Source: an uncultured Erysipelotrichaceae bacterium (GTDB taxonomy: Bacteria; Bacillota_I; Bacilli_A; Erysipelotrichales; Erysipelotrichaceae). Taken from it: 33,457 nt of DNA. The translations under genes were made by a program, and so were the position numbers. This document shows, in pieces, positions 14,223 through 21,499 of this stretch (position 1 is its first letter; each line of letters opens with the position of its first letter). The stretch lies in the NCBI GenBank assembly GCA_947167125.1, contig CAMVGT010000029.1, forward strand, positions 1 to 33,457, read 5' to 3'. The notes under the pieces were generated by a model. The model did not search any database. It saw nothing but the letters and a program-made list of their open reading frames with translations, and was not told the origin of the DNA.

Positions 14223-16157
14223 ATGACTACGGAATTATTCACACCCCATAATATCGGTACCTGCACAATCCCCAACAGACTCATCGTCCCTGCCATGGTC
14301 ATGAACCTCTGCACAGAAGACGGCTTCATCACCGAACGCTATATCAAATACATGGAAGAAAAAGCCAAAGGCGGCTGGGGCCTTCTGATCACGGAAGACT
14401 ATGGCGTCAATGAACATGCCAAAGGCTATAGATGCATTCCCGGTCTGTTCAAAGATGAACAGATCGAAGGCAACAGAAAGCTGACTGAAACAATCCATCC
14501 GTATGATTCCAAAATCTCCGCCCAGATCTATCATGCCGGCAGACAGTCCAGACACCTGGTCAACGGCAATGTGCAGCCTGTCGCCCCTTCTGCAATCAAG
14601 GACACATTCTGTCTTGATATGCCGAAGGAACTGACAAAAGAAGAAATCCATCAGATCGTAAAGGATTTCGGTTCCACCGCAAGAAGAGTGAAGGAAAGCG
14701 GATTTGACGGACTGGAAATCCATGCGGCGCATGGATATCTCATCTGCGAATTCCTCTCCCCCTTCACCAACAAGAGAGTTGATGAATACGGCGGATGCTT
14801 CGAGAACAGAGTCAGATTCCTCGATGAAATCTATGCTGAAATCCGTAAGAATGTAGGTCCTGACTTTCCTGTTCAGGTCCGTATCTCCGCAAATGAATAT
14901 CTGCTCGGCGGCAGAACCGAAGCTGACGCGTATGAACTGGCAAGACATCTGGATGAAATCGGTGTTGACTGCATCCATGTTTCCAACGGCATGTATGCTT
15001 CCCCGATTGAAAAGCAGATCATTGCCCCGATGTACACAAAGCATGCATTGAACATGGATGTCGCAGAGCAGATAAAAAAGCTTGTTTCCTGCCCTGTCAT
15101 TGTCACCAACAGAATCAACAATCCGAACATGGCTGACACTCTGATCAAGATGGGAAAAGCAGACTTTGTCGGTATGGGAAGAGGCTCTCTGGCTGATCCG
15201 TATCTGCCTAACAAGGCAAAAGAAGGCAGAATGGAAAACATCCGCTACTGCATCGGATGCCTGCAGGGATGCGAAGCCGGACTGCTCAATGATGACTGTG
15301 CAACATGCCTGGTCAACCCGAGAGTCGGCAGAGAATATGAAAAAGAACTGACAAAGACAGAGAATCCGAAGAAGGTCATGGTCATCGGCGGCGGTCCTGC
15401 CGGACTGATGGCTGCTGAAACTGCAGCTCTTCAGGGACATGATGTCACAGTCTTTGAGGCAAAGGATACACTCGGCGGCGCATTCAAATCCGCAGCTTAT
15501 CCGCTCGGCAAAGGCGAACTCTCCACATTTGTTTCTTCGCTCAGAAAGAGCCTGGATGATCTCAATGTTCCGGTACTGCTGAACAGTGAAGTCACGGAAG
15601 AAACAATCAGAGACTTCCATGCGGATGCCATCATTGTCGCAACAGGTTCCAGACCTCTTCATCTCACTATTGAAGGAATTGACAATGCGAATGTCTTCAC
15701 TGCGGAAGATGTTCTTCTCGGAAAGAAAGACATCGGATTCGGTCCGGTTGTCGTCTGCGGCGGCGGGGAAGTCGGTGCTGAAACAGCACACTATCTCACC
15801 CAGACAAACCAGAACATCACAGTCGTTGAAATGCAGAATGACATTCTCAATGACATGATGCCGCTTTCCAGACAGTGCCTGCTCGGCTATATGAAGGAAA
15901 CAGGAATCAAGGTCATCACCAATGCGAAAGTTTCCAGAATCACCGAGAATGCCGTCGAATATACAGACGTGAACGGTGAAACTGTTTCTGTCCCTGCTGA
16001 AACCGTGATCTCCGCATTCGGATACAGAGCATACAATCCTCTGGAAGAAACCGCGAAGAAGTACTGCAGCAATGTGCAGACAGTCGGTTCCGCAATCAAA
16101 GCAGGAAATGCACTGACAGCAGTCAGAGAAGGCTATGAAGCTGCTTTAAAGCTGTAA
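14223..16157 (+). CDS. NADH:flavin oxidoreductase / 2,4-dienoyl-CoA reductase-like OYE-family enzyme
   Basis: 644 residues; AAGGAG lies about 9 nt before ATG. The OYE barrel (1 to about 335) has the standard HAAHGYL active site (167-173). The 4Fe-4S ligands are C343, C346, C350 and C362, exactly the C-x2-C-x3-C-x11-C of 2,4-dienoyl-CoA reductase (FadH). GGGPAG (389-394) binds FAD and VVCGGGEVGAE binds NAD(P)H. It should reduce an alpha,beta-unsaturated acid, thioester or enone; anaerobic relatives act on cinnamates, 2-enoates, flavonoids and bile-acid or steroid intermediates, and which applies here is not visible. It is a paralogue of the 680-residue enzyme at 7654-9696 but has a more canonical active site and a different regulator (MerR rather than TetR), so the substrates probably differ. 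Confidence 0.92.
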   Translation: MTTELFTPHNIGTCTIPNRLIVPAMVMNLCTEDGFITERYIKYMEEKAKGGWGLLITEDYGVNEHAKGYRCIPGLFKDEQIEGNRKLTETIHPYDSKISAQIYHAGRQSRHLVNGNVQPVAPSAIKDTFCLDMPKELTKEEIHQIVKDFGSTARRVKESGFDGLEIHAAHGYLICEFLSPFTNKRVDEYGGCFENRVRFLDEIYAEIRKNVGPDFPVQVRISANEYLLGGRTEADAYELARHLDEIGVDCIHVSNGMYASPIEKQIIAPMYTKHALNMDVAEQIKKLVSCPVIVTNRINNPNMADTLIKMGKADFVGMGRGSLADPYLPNKAKEGRMENIRYCIGCLQGCEAGLLNDDCATCLVNPRVGREYEKELTKTENPKKVMVIGGGPAGLMAAETAALQGHDVTVFEAKDTLGGAFKSAAYPLGKGELSTFVSSLRKSLDDLNVPVLLNSEVTEETIRDFHADAIIVATGSRPLHLTIEGIDNANVFTAEDVLLGKKDIGFGPVVVCGGGEVGAETAHYLTQTNQNITVVEMQNDILNDMMPLSRQCLLGYMKETGIKVITNAKVSRITENAVEYTDVNGETVSVPAETVISAFGYRAYNPLEETAKKYCSNVQTVGSAIKAGNALTAVREGYEAALKL

Positions 16158-16183
16158 GAAACTGATTACTCATCCAGCAAAGC

Positions 16184-16217
16184 AAATCCCACGGGTCAGC
16201 TGCCGTGGGATTTTTTT
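16184..16217 (+). terminator. Intrinsic terminator, probably bidirectional
   Basis: AAATCCCACGG (16184-16194) pairs with CCGTGGGATTT (16203-16213), followed by TTTT. It lies between the convergent OYE gene and the small surface-protein gene. The minus-strand side has only AAA before the stem, so it is stronger for the plus strand. Confidence 0.88.
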
Positions 16218-16235
16218 GGTATTCCATTTTGACGG

Positions 16236-16544
16236 TTATTTCTTTTTATGAAATCCGATCAGGAAACCTGCAACTGCCGCAACAATCAGCGGTACAACGG
16301 TGGTCAGGATCGGATTCTGCTTTGAAGATGACTCCTGCGGCTGTGTTTCAGCAGCCGTTTTGGCTTCTGCTGCAGTTTCAGCATGATTCAGACTGTCAAT
16401 CACAGAAACACAGGTTTCATATTCCTGTATCTTCTGTACACCGGAAGTGCTTTCTTCTGCCTGAACCGGCAGAAGACTCAATGACATTAAGCAGAAGACG
16501 CCGGCAATCATGTTTGCTTTTCTGACAAATTGGTTCTTGTTCAT
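16236..16544 (-). CDS. Small secreted protein with C-terminal membrane anchor
   Basis: 102 residues; AGAGGG precedes ATG by about 8 nt. Residues 1-29 are a signal peptide with a cleavage-like PVQA at 26-29. The middle is Ala/Glu/Gln-rich and low complexity (AETAAEAKTAAETQPQ). Residues 80-97 are a single hydrophobic segment followed by HKKK. There is no LPxTG before the segment, so it is either a plain membrane anchor or a non-standard wall-sorting tail. It has one Cys in the signal peptide and one at 45. No family recognised. It is transcribed towards the OYE gene and away from thpR. Confidence 0.72.
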   Translation of the reverse strand: MNKNQFVRKANMIAGVFCLMSLSLLPVQAEESTSGVQKIQEYETCVSVIDSLNHAETAAEAKTAAETQPQESSSKQNPILTTVVPLIVAAVAGFLIGFHKKK

Positions 16545-16590
16545 TTTCTTTCCCTCTTTACTGTTTCAAGTGTATCACGGACTGTCTGAA

Positions 16591-17097
16591 TCACTGAATG
16601 ATTTCCAGACGTCCGATCTCGGTATAAACCATGCCGTTTTTCCCCTGCTTTGAATGCATTAAGGAAACAGCGTCACATTCCATCAGACTGTCCGGGATAT
16701 TCATCGGTTCTTTCAGATCACGTTCTGCCTTTCTGAGCAGAGTGATATGCGGCAGAAATGACTTCCTGTCAAAAGGAATCCGGTTTTCCGCAAACGATCT
16801 GTGCATACGGCTTACAAGCAGATTCAGTTCTTCATTTTCTTCAAAACGGAGAATATACAAATCTTTCAGTTTCTCAATCCGGAGCGGTTTGAGAAAAACA
16901 GGTTCCATGGGTATTTCTTCAAGAAGATCCATGATCCTGTCCGGATCCCCGTATTCCCCGATGAATACCAGAGTCAGATGAAGATTGGCAGAATCGATAT
17001 ACCTTCCTGTCACTCCCTTTTCCTTCAGATCATCCTGCAGTCTTTCCAGTTCAGCCCGGAATGAATCACACGGCAGTACGGCTGTAAACAGTCTCAT
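16591..17097 (-). CDS. thpR: RNA 2',3'-cyclic phosphodiesterase (2'-5' RNA ligase family)
   Basis: 168 residues. The two HxTx motifs of the 2H phosphoesterase superfamily are present: HLTL at 40-43 and HITL at 117-120, about 77 residues apart as usual. The N-terminal RLFTAVLP strand is also typical of the ThpR/LigT group. Members open 2',3'-cyclic phosphates on RNA and can ligate 2'-5' bonds. Its start codon overlaps the stop of the upstream 77-residue gene as ATGA, so the two are translationally coupled. Confidence 0.9.
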   Translation of the reverse strand: MRLFTAVLPCDSFRAELERLQDDLKEKGVTGRYIDSANLHLTLVFIGEYGDPDRIMDLLEEIPMEPVFLKPLRIEKLKDLYILRFEENEELNLLVSRMHRSFAENRIPFDRKSFLPHITLLRKAERDLKEPMNIPDSLMECDAVSLMHSKQGKNGMVYTEIGRLEIIQ

Positions 17098-17327
17098 CGC
17101 CGACTGTGCTCCTCAATTTCGATTTCATGCAGAATGGCTGTTACTCTTGTCAGATATTCATTGACAGTGAGATATCCCTGTTCATAATATGCATTCATCT
17201 TTGCAAGAACTTCATAATCCTTGTCACGGAATTTCTTCTGAATGAGATTCATAATCAGGGATGCCTGCTCCGCATCGCCCATTTCAATGATTTGCTGTGC
17301 CCGATTCAATTCTTTTGCGGTTTCCAT
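17094..17327 (-). CDS. Small helical protein coupled to thpR, function unknown
   Basis: 77 residues; AGGAGG lies 5 nt before ATG, a strong site. It is all helical and charged (METAKELNRAQQIIEMGDAEQ...), with no Cys and no membrane segment. The 4-bp ATGA overlap with thpR indicates a two-gene operon. Nothing in the sequence identifies a family. It could be an RNA-binding or adaptor protein, but that rests only on its position. A GGCAAA-AGC-TTTGCC hairpin lies 65 bp upstream. Confidence 0.75.
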   Translation of the reverse strand: METAKELNRAQQIIEMGDAEQASLIMNLIQKKFRDKDYEVLAKMNAYYEQGYLTVNEYLTRVTAILHEIEIEEHSRR

Positions 17328-17418
17328 ATATGCCTCCTGCTGACTTTATTGTAATGCAATGATCAGCCATTCAGAGCTGTATTTATAACTTGGCAAAAGC
17401 TTTGCCCGCATCAATCTG

Positions 17419-18195
17419 CTATCCAAGATCTTCTCTCAGTTCCATAAATTCATCAATCGCTTTGAGTACCGGAACTCTGTATTCTTCCGGGCCGAACACC
17501 CACTGTTCATGCTGCATGGGGAATTCCCGGATTTCCGGATTCCGGAAGTATTTTTTATAGCGTTTGAGATATTTTTCTCCCATCTTTTCCGCATAGATGA
17601 AATGAACCTTTGTATTTTCGACATGGATGTCATCCTTGAGCCATGTCAGAAGATCCGTATAGTATTCATTGCGGATGGATTCGGGTCTGAATTTTGAAAA
17701 GCATTCCATAAACCGGTCTGCCGTCTTATCATCCATTTCAAAGAAACTCTTCAGTTTTTCTTTTGACTTTGCTTTTTTCTTTTCATTTTTGTTGAAGGAA
17801 GTCAGAAGCGGAACCACCAACTTTGACTGCAGCCAGGCAGAAACTCTGCCGCTTTGATCAAGATCGGGACTGCCGAAGATAGCATGATCCAGATGCACCC
17901 TTTCCCTTTGAATCAGCTGTCCGACAAACGAACAGCCAAGAGATGACCCCAGTGCTCCGTCGATTCTTCCGTCATAATGATCCATGATATACTGTTCAAT
18001 TTTTTCTGTGACTGTTAACATGTCGGGGAAAACCGAATCGCTTCCGTCAAAGCCGTCATAATTAACACAGATCAGATGATATTTCTTTGAAAGATCATCC
18101 AGAACATTGGCAAAATTGGTCTGGTAGTCGCATGCCGTTCCCGGCAGCAGCATCAGCACCTTCCTGTTCATATTTCCCATTTCATCAAACTTCAT
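17419..18195 (-). CDS. Alpha/beta hydrolase
   Basis: 258 residues; GGAG precedes ATG by about 9 nt. The order is LLPGTACDY (oxyanion region, 16-24), the nucleophile elbow GSSLG (83-87, S85), and a late histidine in QHEQW (H229). An acid is likely near E203 (FIYAEK). A Lys-rich insert (KNEKKKAKSKEKLK) forms part of the lid at about 136-149. These show the alpha/beta-hydrolase fold; the substrate (ester, lactone or thioester) is not evident. The gene diverges from an HxlR regulator, and a TTAGT-N4-ACTAA dyad sits at its transcription start, so it is probably a repressed stress or xenobiotic gene. Confidence 0.82.
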   Translation of the reverse strand: MKFDEMGNMNRKVLMLLPGTACDYQTNFANVLDDLSKKYHLICVNYDGFDGSDSVFPDMLTVTEKIEQYIMDHYDGRIDGALGSSLGCSFVGQLIQRERVHLDHAIFGSPDLDQSGRVSAWLQSKLVVPLLTSFNKNEKKKAKSKEKLKSFFEMDDKTADRFMECFSKFRPESIRNEYYTDLLTWLKDDIHVENTKVHFIYAEKMGEKYLKRYKKYFRNPEIREFPMQHEQWVFGPEEYRVPVLKAIDEFMELREDLG

Positions 18196-18217
18196 AATCC
18201 TGCTCCTTTATTTCAAG

Positions 18218-18302
18218 TTAGTTAATACTAATTATCTGTATTGTAGCACTCCTCTTTCTCTGTCTCAATGAATTGCAGGGTATCTTCAAAGATACTGAGT
18301 AT
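18218..18302. promoter_or_regulatory. Divergent hydrolase/hxlR control region with dyads and hydrolase promoter
   Basis: For the hydrolase (minus strand), TTGAGA (18263-18268), a 17-bp spacer and TACAAT (18240-18245) form a good promoter. The dyad TTAGT-TAAT-ACTAA (18218-18231) lies right at the expected start. Towards hxlR are two overlapping dyads, GTATCTT-CA-AAGATAC (18280-18295) and ATACT-G-AGTAT (18292-18302). HxlR proteins often bind dyads built on TACT/AGTA, so the ACTAA and ATACT/AGTAT elements are candidate sites. Confidence 0.6.
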
Positions 18303-18378
18303 TCTGAAAGATCGTACTTGATGGGCTGTGAATGCGGTCATAAAATAAAACCGGTTCAATTAAGTGACTGGAGAACAT

Positions 18379-18732
18379 ATGGAAAAACAGACAACTTTGG
18401 AAGAACGGTTCGGATCCTGTCCCTATGCAACGGCCCAGATGCTCATATCCGGAAAATGGGCAGTGCTGATCCTGCATTATCTGGAAGAAGGTCCCATCCG
18501 TTTCAATGAACTTCTGCGGAAAATGCCGAAGATGACACATGCGACTTTGTCGGTTCAGCTGAAAACGCTCGAAGAATACGGACTGGTGAAGCGTGTGCAG
18601 TATGAAGCGATTCCGCCGCGGGTGGAATATTCCCTGACAGAGATCGGTGAAAAGTTCCATCCGGTGATTCAGGCGATGGAAAAATGGGGAAATGAATATA
18701 TTGAAATGAGAAACTGGGGTGATTTGAAATGA
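18379..18732 (+). CDS. HxlR family transcriptional regulator
   Basis: 117 residues from ATG at 18379 with GGAG 5 nt upstream (a GTG 15 bp earlier is less likely). The HxlR winged helix is clear: an N-terminal Cys in GSCPYATA, then ISGKWAVLILHYLEEGPIRFNELLRKMP, TLSVQLKTLEEYGLVKR, and a wing with PPRVEYSLTEIG. In YodB/HypR-type HxlR regulators the conserved N-terminal Cys senses quinones, aldehydes or disulfide stress. Here it is the only Cys, so a one-Cys switch is possible. Its stop overlaps the start of the radical SAM gene (ATGA), and the alpha/beta hydrolase is divergent. It likely controls both. Confidence 0.88.
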   Translation: MEKQTTLEERFGSCPYATAQMLISGKWAVLILHYLEEGPIRFNELLRKMPKMTHATLSVQLKTLEEYGLVKRVQYEAIPPRVEYSLTEIGEKFHPVIQAMEKWGNEYIEMRNWGDLK

Positions 18733-19622
18733 ATATGACAGGAATTGTATACAGACCTCCTTATGAAGCAGAATCGCTTCTGCTGCAGGTGACAAAGGGA
18801 TGCAGCCATAATAAGTGCACATTCTGCTATATGTATCCGGATGTGAAGTTTTCCGTCTGTCCGATCGAAGAAGTCAGAACGGATATTGCCGAAGCTGCAG
18901 AGATCAATCCGGATTATGAACGGGTCTTTCTCGAACATGGAGATGCATTTGTACTTTCAGCTGACCGTCTTCTGGAAATTGCGGATGCGATTCATGAAAA
19001 ACTGCCGAAAGTAAAAACCATTGCAATGTATGCGTCCATTCAGAACATCCGGCAGAAAACAGATGATGAACTGAAGAAACTTCATGATGCAGGAATCGGC
19101 GGTCTTGATATCGGTGCGGAAAGCGGACTGGATGAAGCGCTTGTCTATATGAACAAAGGACATACTGCCAAAGAAGCAGAAGAACAGCTGAAGCGTCTGA
19201 CAGAAGCAGGCATTGATTATTCTTTCAATGCGATCATCGGATGTGCCGGTTCGGATTTATGGAAAGAAAATGCGGAAGCGACTGCAGAACTGATCAATGC
19301 CGTTCAGCCTCACCTTCTCTTTCTCGGCACCCTGCATGCGCAGAAAGGATGCAGACTGTTTGAAGATATGAAAAATGGCACATTCAAAGAATGCACCATC
19401 GGTCAGCTTCTCGATGAACAGGAACATCTGATCCGCTGTCTGGATCTGAAAGACACGATCTATTTCGGCAGCCACCCTTCCAACCTGGTTCCGATGCTGG
19501 CAAAACTGCCAAAGCATAAGGATGAAATGATCCGTCACATTCATGAGATGAGAAAGCATTATAACAGCAATCTCGATGAAATCCCCATGCGTGCAGCAGA
19601 AGGAGCCATTCTCAACCGTTAA
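18729..19622 (+). CDS. Radical SAM protein (B12-independent, COG1032-like)
   Basis: 297 residues. The Fe-S motif is GCSHNKCTFCYMY: C25, C30 and C33, i.e. C-x4-C-x2-C rather than the usual C-x3-C-x2-C. GGLDIGAESG (about 120-129) and the following strands fit the SAM-binding barrel. No B12 domain, SPASM tail or TRAM domain is seen. Proteins of this size and start (TKGCxxNxCxFCxMY) are widespread in anaerobes and uncharacterised. It is coupled to hxlR by a 4-bp overlap and has a terminator. The reaction is unknown; a role in metabolite repair or detoxification is only suggested by the regulator. Confidence 0.85.
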   Translation: MNMTGIVYRPPYEAESLLLQVTKGCSHNKCTFCYMYPDVKFSVCPIEEVRTDIAEAAEINPDYERVFLEHGDAFVLSADRLLEIADAIHEKLPKVKTIAMYASIQNIRQKTDDELKKLHDAGIGGLDIGAESGLDEALVYMNKGHTAKEAEEQLKRLTEAGIDYSFNAIIGCAGSDLWKENAEATAELINAVQPHLLFLGTLHAQKGCRLFEDMKNGTFKECTIGQLLDEQEHLIRCLDLKDTIYFGSHPSNLVPMLAKLPKHKDEMIRHIHEMRKHYNSNLDEIPMRAAEGAILNR

Positions 19623-19627
19623 CAATC

Positions 19628-19664
19628 AATACCTGCCGGATTCATGCATGGCAGGTATTTTTTG
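19628..19664 (+). terminator. Intrinsic terminator after the radical SAM gene
   Basis: AATACCTGCC (19628-19637) pairs perfectly with GGCAGGTATT (19650-19659), followed by TTTTTT. Confidence 0.9.
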
Positions 19665-19672
19665 ATGCAGCT

Positions 19673-19894
19673 TCATTTTGCCAGAATGGCTTCCAGCCTT
19701 TCTGCAAGTTCCTGCGGGGTTTCTCTGCAGCCTCGGATGAGCCAGAACAGGAAAACATTGAAAATGCCGCCTGAGAGGAAACAGGATTTGTAATCATCAT
19801 ATTCATCTTTATGGATTTCAAGAAAGACTCTGTCAAACTGTTCTTTCACCAGATGGATCAGATCCGTGTAAACCGGGAGGCTGTGTTTTGTTTT
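19673..19894 (-). pseudogene. TetR-family regulator, C-terminal remnant
   Basis: A frame on the minus strand is open between TGA at 19895-19897 and TGA at 19673-19675 and has no start codon. It reads LIHLVKEQFDRVF..., then KSCFLSGGIFNVFLFWLIRG and CRETPQELAERLEAILAK. This is the C-terminal domain of a group of TetR regulators, where Y...F..GG..N....W...G...(T/S)PEE(L/M)A is typical. The DNA-binding half is missing and the MerR gene lies directly upstream, so the 5' part was probably lost in a rearrangement. Confidence 0.68.
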
Positions 19895-19898
19895 TCAG

Positions 19899-20753
19899 CT
19901 ACTGTGTATATTTCTCTGAAAAGATCCGGTCTGCTTCCTGCAGTTTTGAAAGATATGCGTCATAGGACGGACTGAGTCTTCTCATTGCCGGGATAAATAC
20001 TGTGTTATAGCCTTTTTCCTGCTGGAATTCCTTCAGCATTTCCTTCAGCCTTGCGGCAGGTGAATTCTTATATTCATCGCTTTCTGTAAAGGCAAGATAC
20101 TGTTCAATCATTTCCTTGTGATCCTTCATCCACTTTTCAGGATCATTGACCGCTTCTTTTACTGCCTGATCACTCAGACTGAATACTTCTTTTCCTGCAT
20201 CTGTATTCATTTCTTCAAGAAGCTCTTCAAGATCTTCGGGGACTTCAAACTGCAGACCATCCAGATATGCAATGATCTCTTCATAGGCAGCTTTCTGTTC
20301 ATCGCTCTTTACAGGTTCTTTCAGAAACTGCGCAAAATGAAGCGCAAGATAATTTCCGTAAAAACCGGGGAATGCATGAATCAGTCTGTCCGCGATGGAC
20401 TGCCTGCTTTTTGCGGCCTCTTCCTTCTTCCCTACCGCCTCATAATCCTGTGTATCCGCAAGTTCTTTCAACAATGCGATCTGTTCTTCTGTTCTGGCGA
20501 GATTCCTTTCACGCTGTTCAATCAGCTGTTCAAAAGCATCACTGTCACCAGCATCAATGAGGTTCCGGATTTCTTCAATCGATAATCCAAGATTTCTTAA
20601 AAGCACAATCTTTTTAAGACGCTCTGCGTCTTCCTGCGAGAAAATACGGTATCCGTTGTCTGAAACCTGCGGTTTCAGAAGACCTTTTGCGCAATAGTAT
20701 TCAATTGCTTTCTTTGTGGCACCTGTATGTCTGCTGATTTCGTTAATAAGCAT
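19899..20753 (-). CDS. MerR family transcriptional regulator
   Basis: 284 residues from ATG at 20751-20753 with GGAGGT 5 nt upstream; a longer upstream frame runs through the promoter and was rejected. The N-terminal MerR domain reads LINEISRHTGATKKAIEYYCAKGLLKPQ, then NGYRIFSQEDAERLKKIVLLRNLGLSIEEIRNLI (to about 70). A coiled coil follows (about 85-120), then a helical acidic domain of about 160 residues without recognisable ligand motifs. It resembles TipA/MtaN-type regulators in length. Its own promoter has the 19-bp MerR spacing, so it is probably autoregulated. No separate target is obvious; the double-glycine gene is upstream on the same strand. Confidence 0.87.
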   Translation of the reverse strand: MLINEISRHTGATKKAIEYYCAKGLLKPQVSDNGYRIFSQEDAERLKKIVLLRNLGLSIEEIRNLIDAGDSDAFEQLIEQRERNLARTEEQIALLKELADTQDYEAVGKKEEAAKSRQSIADRLIHAFPGFYGNYLALHFAQFLKEPVKSDEQKAAYEEIIAYLDGLQFEVPEDLEELLEEMNTDAGKEVFSLSDQAVKEAVNDPEKWMKDHKEMIEQYLAFTESDEYKNSPAARLKEMLKEFQQEKGYNTVFIPAMRRLSPSYDAYLSKLQEADRIFSEKYTQ

Positions 20754-20770
20754 AAACCACCTCCGTCTAT

Positions 20771-20801
20771 ACCGTAAGCCGACCCATTGGGGCATAGTCA
20801 A
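20771..20801 (-). promoter_or_regulatory. Likely autoregulated MerR-type promoter
   Basis: On the minus strand TTGACT (20796-20801) and TACGGT (20771-20776) are 19 bp apart, with CCCA-A-TGGG centrally in the spacer. A TATAGA 5 bp further on would make the spacer 24 bp, too long. The weak -10 and 19-bp spacer suit MerR control. Confidence 0.5.
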
Positions 20802-20816
20802 GATGTTTTACAAAGA

Positions 20817-20850
20817 AAAAATGCCGGCATGCAAAGATGCCGGGCATTTC
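20817..20850 (-). terminator. Intrinsic terminator of the double-glycine gene at 20866
   Basis: On the minus strand CCGGCAT pairs with ATGCCGG, extended by ATGC/GCAT with a one-base bulge, then TTTTTTC. It lies 15 bp past the stop codon and before the MerR promoter. Confidence 0.8.
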
Positions 20851-20865
20851 CACTTTGTCAGAAGC

Positions 20866-21153
20866 TTACAGTTCCCCTCTGTCAATCAGATCTTCAATCA
20901 TATCCACTGCATAAGGAACACCGTCTTTCCAGTACAGGTCATCTTCCTCATTGCCCCTTGCAGGTTCAAATCTGTATCCTTTTGACGCAAAGTATTCCTT
21001 CAGTTTTGCGATATCAATGAAATTGTCTTCCGGATCTCCGTCAGGGGCGAAAAAAACGAGTCCTTTGCCCAGCAGAGTCAGTGCGATGGATACTGTGTCG
21101 GATGTCGTTCCGCCGGAAATGCTTTCAAGAACCTGATCATTGATCTTTTCCAT
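20866..21153 (-). CDS. Double-glycine-motif small protein, start probably frameshifted
   Basis: From ATG at 21151-21153 it is 95 residues beginning MEKINDQVLESISGG, a short double-glycine signal with GG at 14-15, then a hydrophobic stretch (VSIALTLLGKGLVFFAP) and an acidic C-terminal part. The coding pattern continues upstream in frame (KAEELKEKYGLSEGQ, 21154-21198), a natural leader start, until TAG at 21199-21201. The only good ribosome site, AAGGAG (21213-21218) before ATG at 21207-21209, is out of frame by one base and stops after 8 codons. One extra base would restore a leader of about 34 residues. It may be an inactivated gene, a sequencing error, or a short form. No C39 transporter is nearby. 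Confidence 0.62.
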   Translation of the reverse strand: MEKINDQVLESISGGTTSDTVSIALTLLGKGLVFFAPDGDPEDNFIDIAKLKEYFASKGYRFEPARGNEEDDLYWKDGVPYAVDMIEDLIDRGEL

Positions 21154-21226
21154 CTGCCCTTCCGAAAGGCCGTACTTCTCTTTCAGTTCTTCTGCCTTCT
21201 ATGATTCATTATCTCCTTCTGTTGAA

Positions 21227-21268
21227 TTGGTTAACCAAATCGTATCTTTCCATAACCTTTTCTGTCAA
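21227..21268 (-). promoter_or_regulatory. Promoter and palindromic operator of the double-glycine gene
   Basis: On the minus strand TTGACA (21263-21268), an 18-bp spacer and TACGAT (21239-21244). Directly after the -10 box lies TTGGTTAACCAA (21227-21238), a perfect 12-bp palindrome, then the AAGGAG site. The palindrome is placed like a repressor operator. The binding protein is unknown; the nearby MerR or XRE proteins are candidates. Confidence 0.62.
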
Positions 21269-21325
21269 CCGCATACAGAATGTCCTGCAGATTGCATATT
21301 CCGGCAAACAGTCACCGAAAGGCAA

Positions 21326-21349
21326 GAATGATTCTGCAGGGAATCATTC
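21326..21349. repeat. Perfect 9-bp inverted repeat in a gene-free stretch
   Basis: GAATGATTC-TGCAGG-GAATCATTC. No T-run follows on either strand, so it is not a normal terminator. It lies in the gap 21269-21440, where no gene is seen. Confidence 0.5.
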
Positions 21350-21440
21350 AATAAGGTGCAGGAAGGAGTTTCACACAATCACAGAAATCACCGTGCAATC
21401 CTTAACTAAGGACTGCAGATTCAATTCCTGATCATATACA

Positions 21441-21467
21441 AAATGACCGGGGCTGCCGGTCATTTTC
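21441..21467. terminator. Bidirectional terminator-like hairpin
   Basis: AAAATGACCGG pairs perfectly with CCGGTCATTTT across GGCTG. The A and T flanks suit both strands. It most likely ends the XRE gene (stop at 21500). Confidence 0.85.
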
Positions 21468-21499
21468 AGCTGGGTCATATGAATGCTTCAGGAGTATAC

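Noticed and set aside
14235-15791. Long minus-strand frame of 518 codons
   Set aside because: Antisense to the second OYE gene, whose motifs are all intact; the antisense frame has no recognisable domain.
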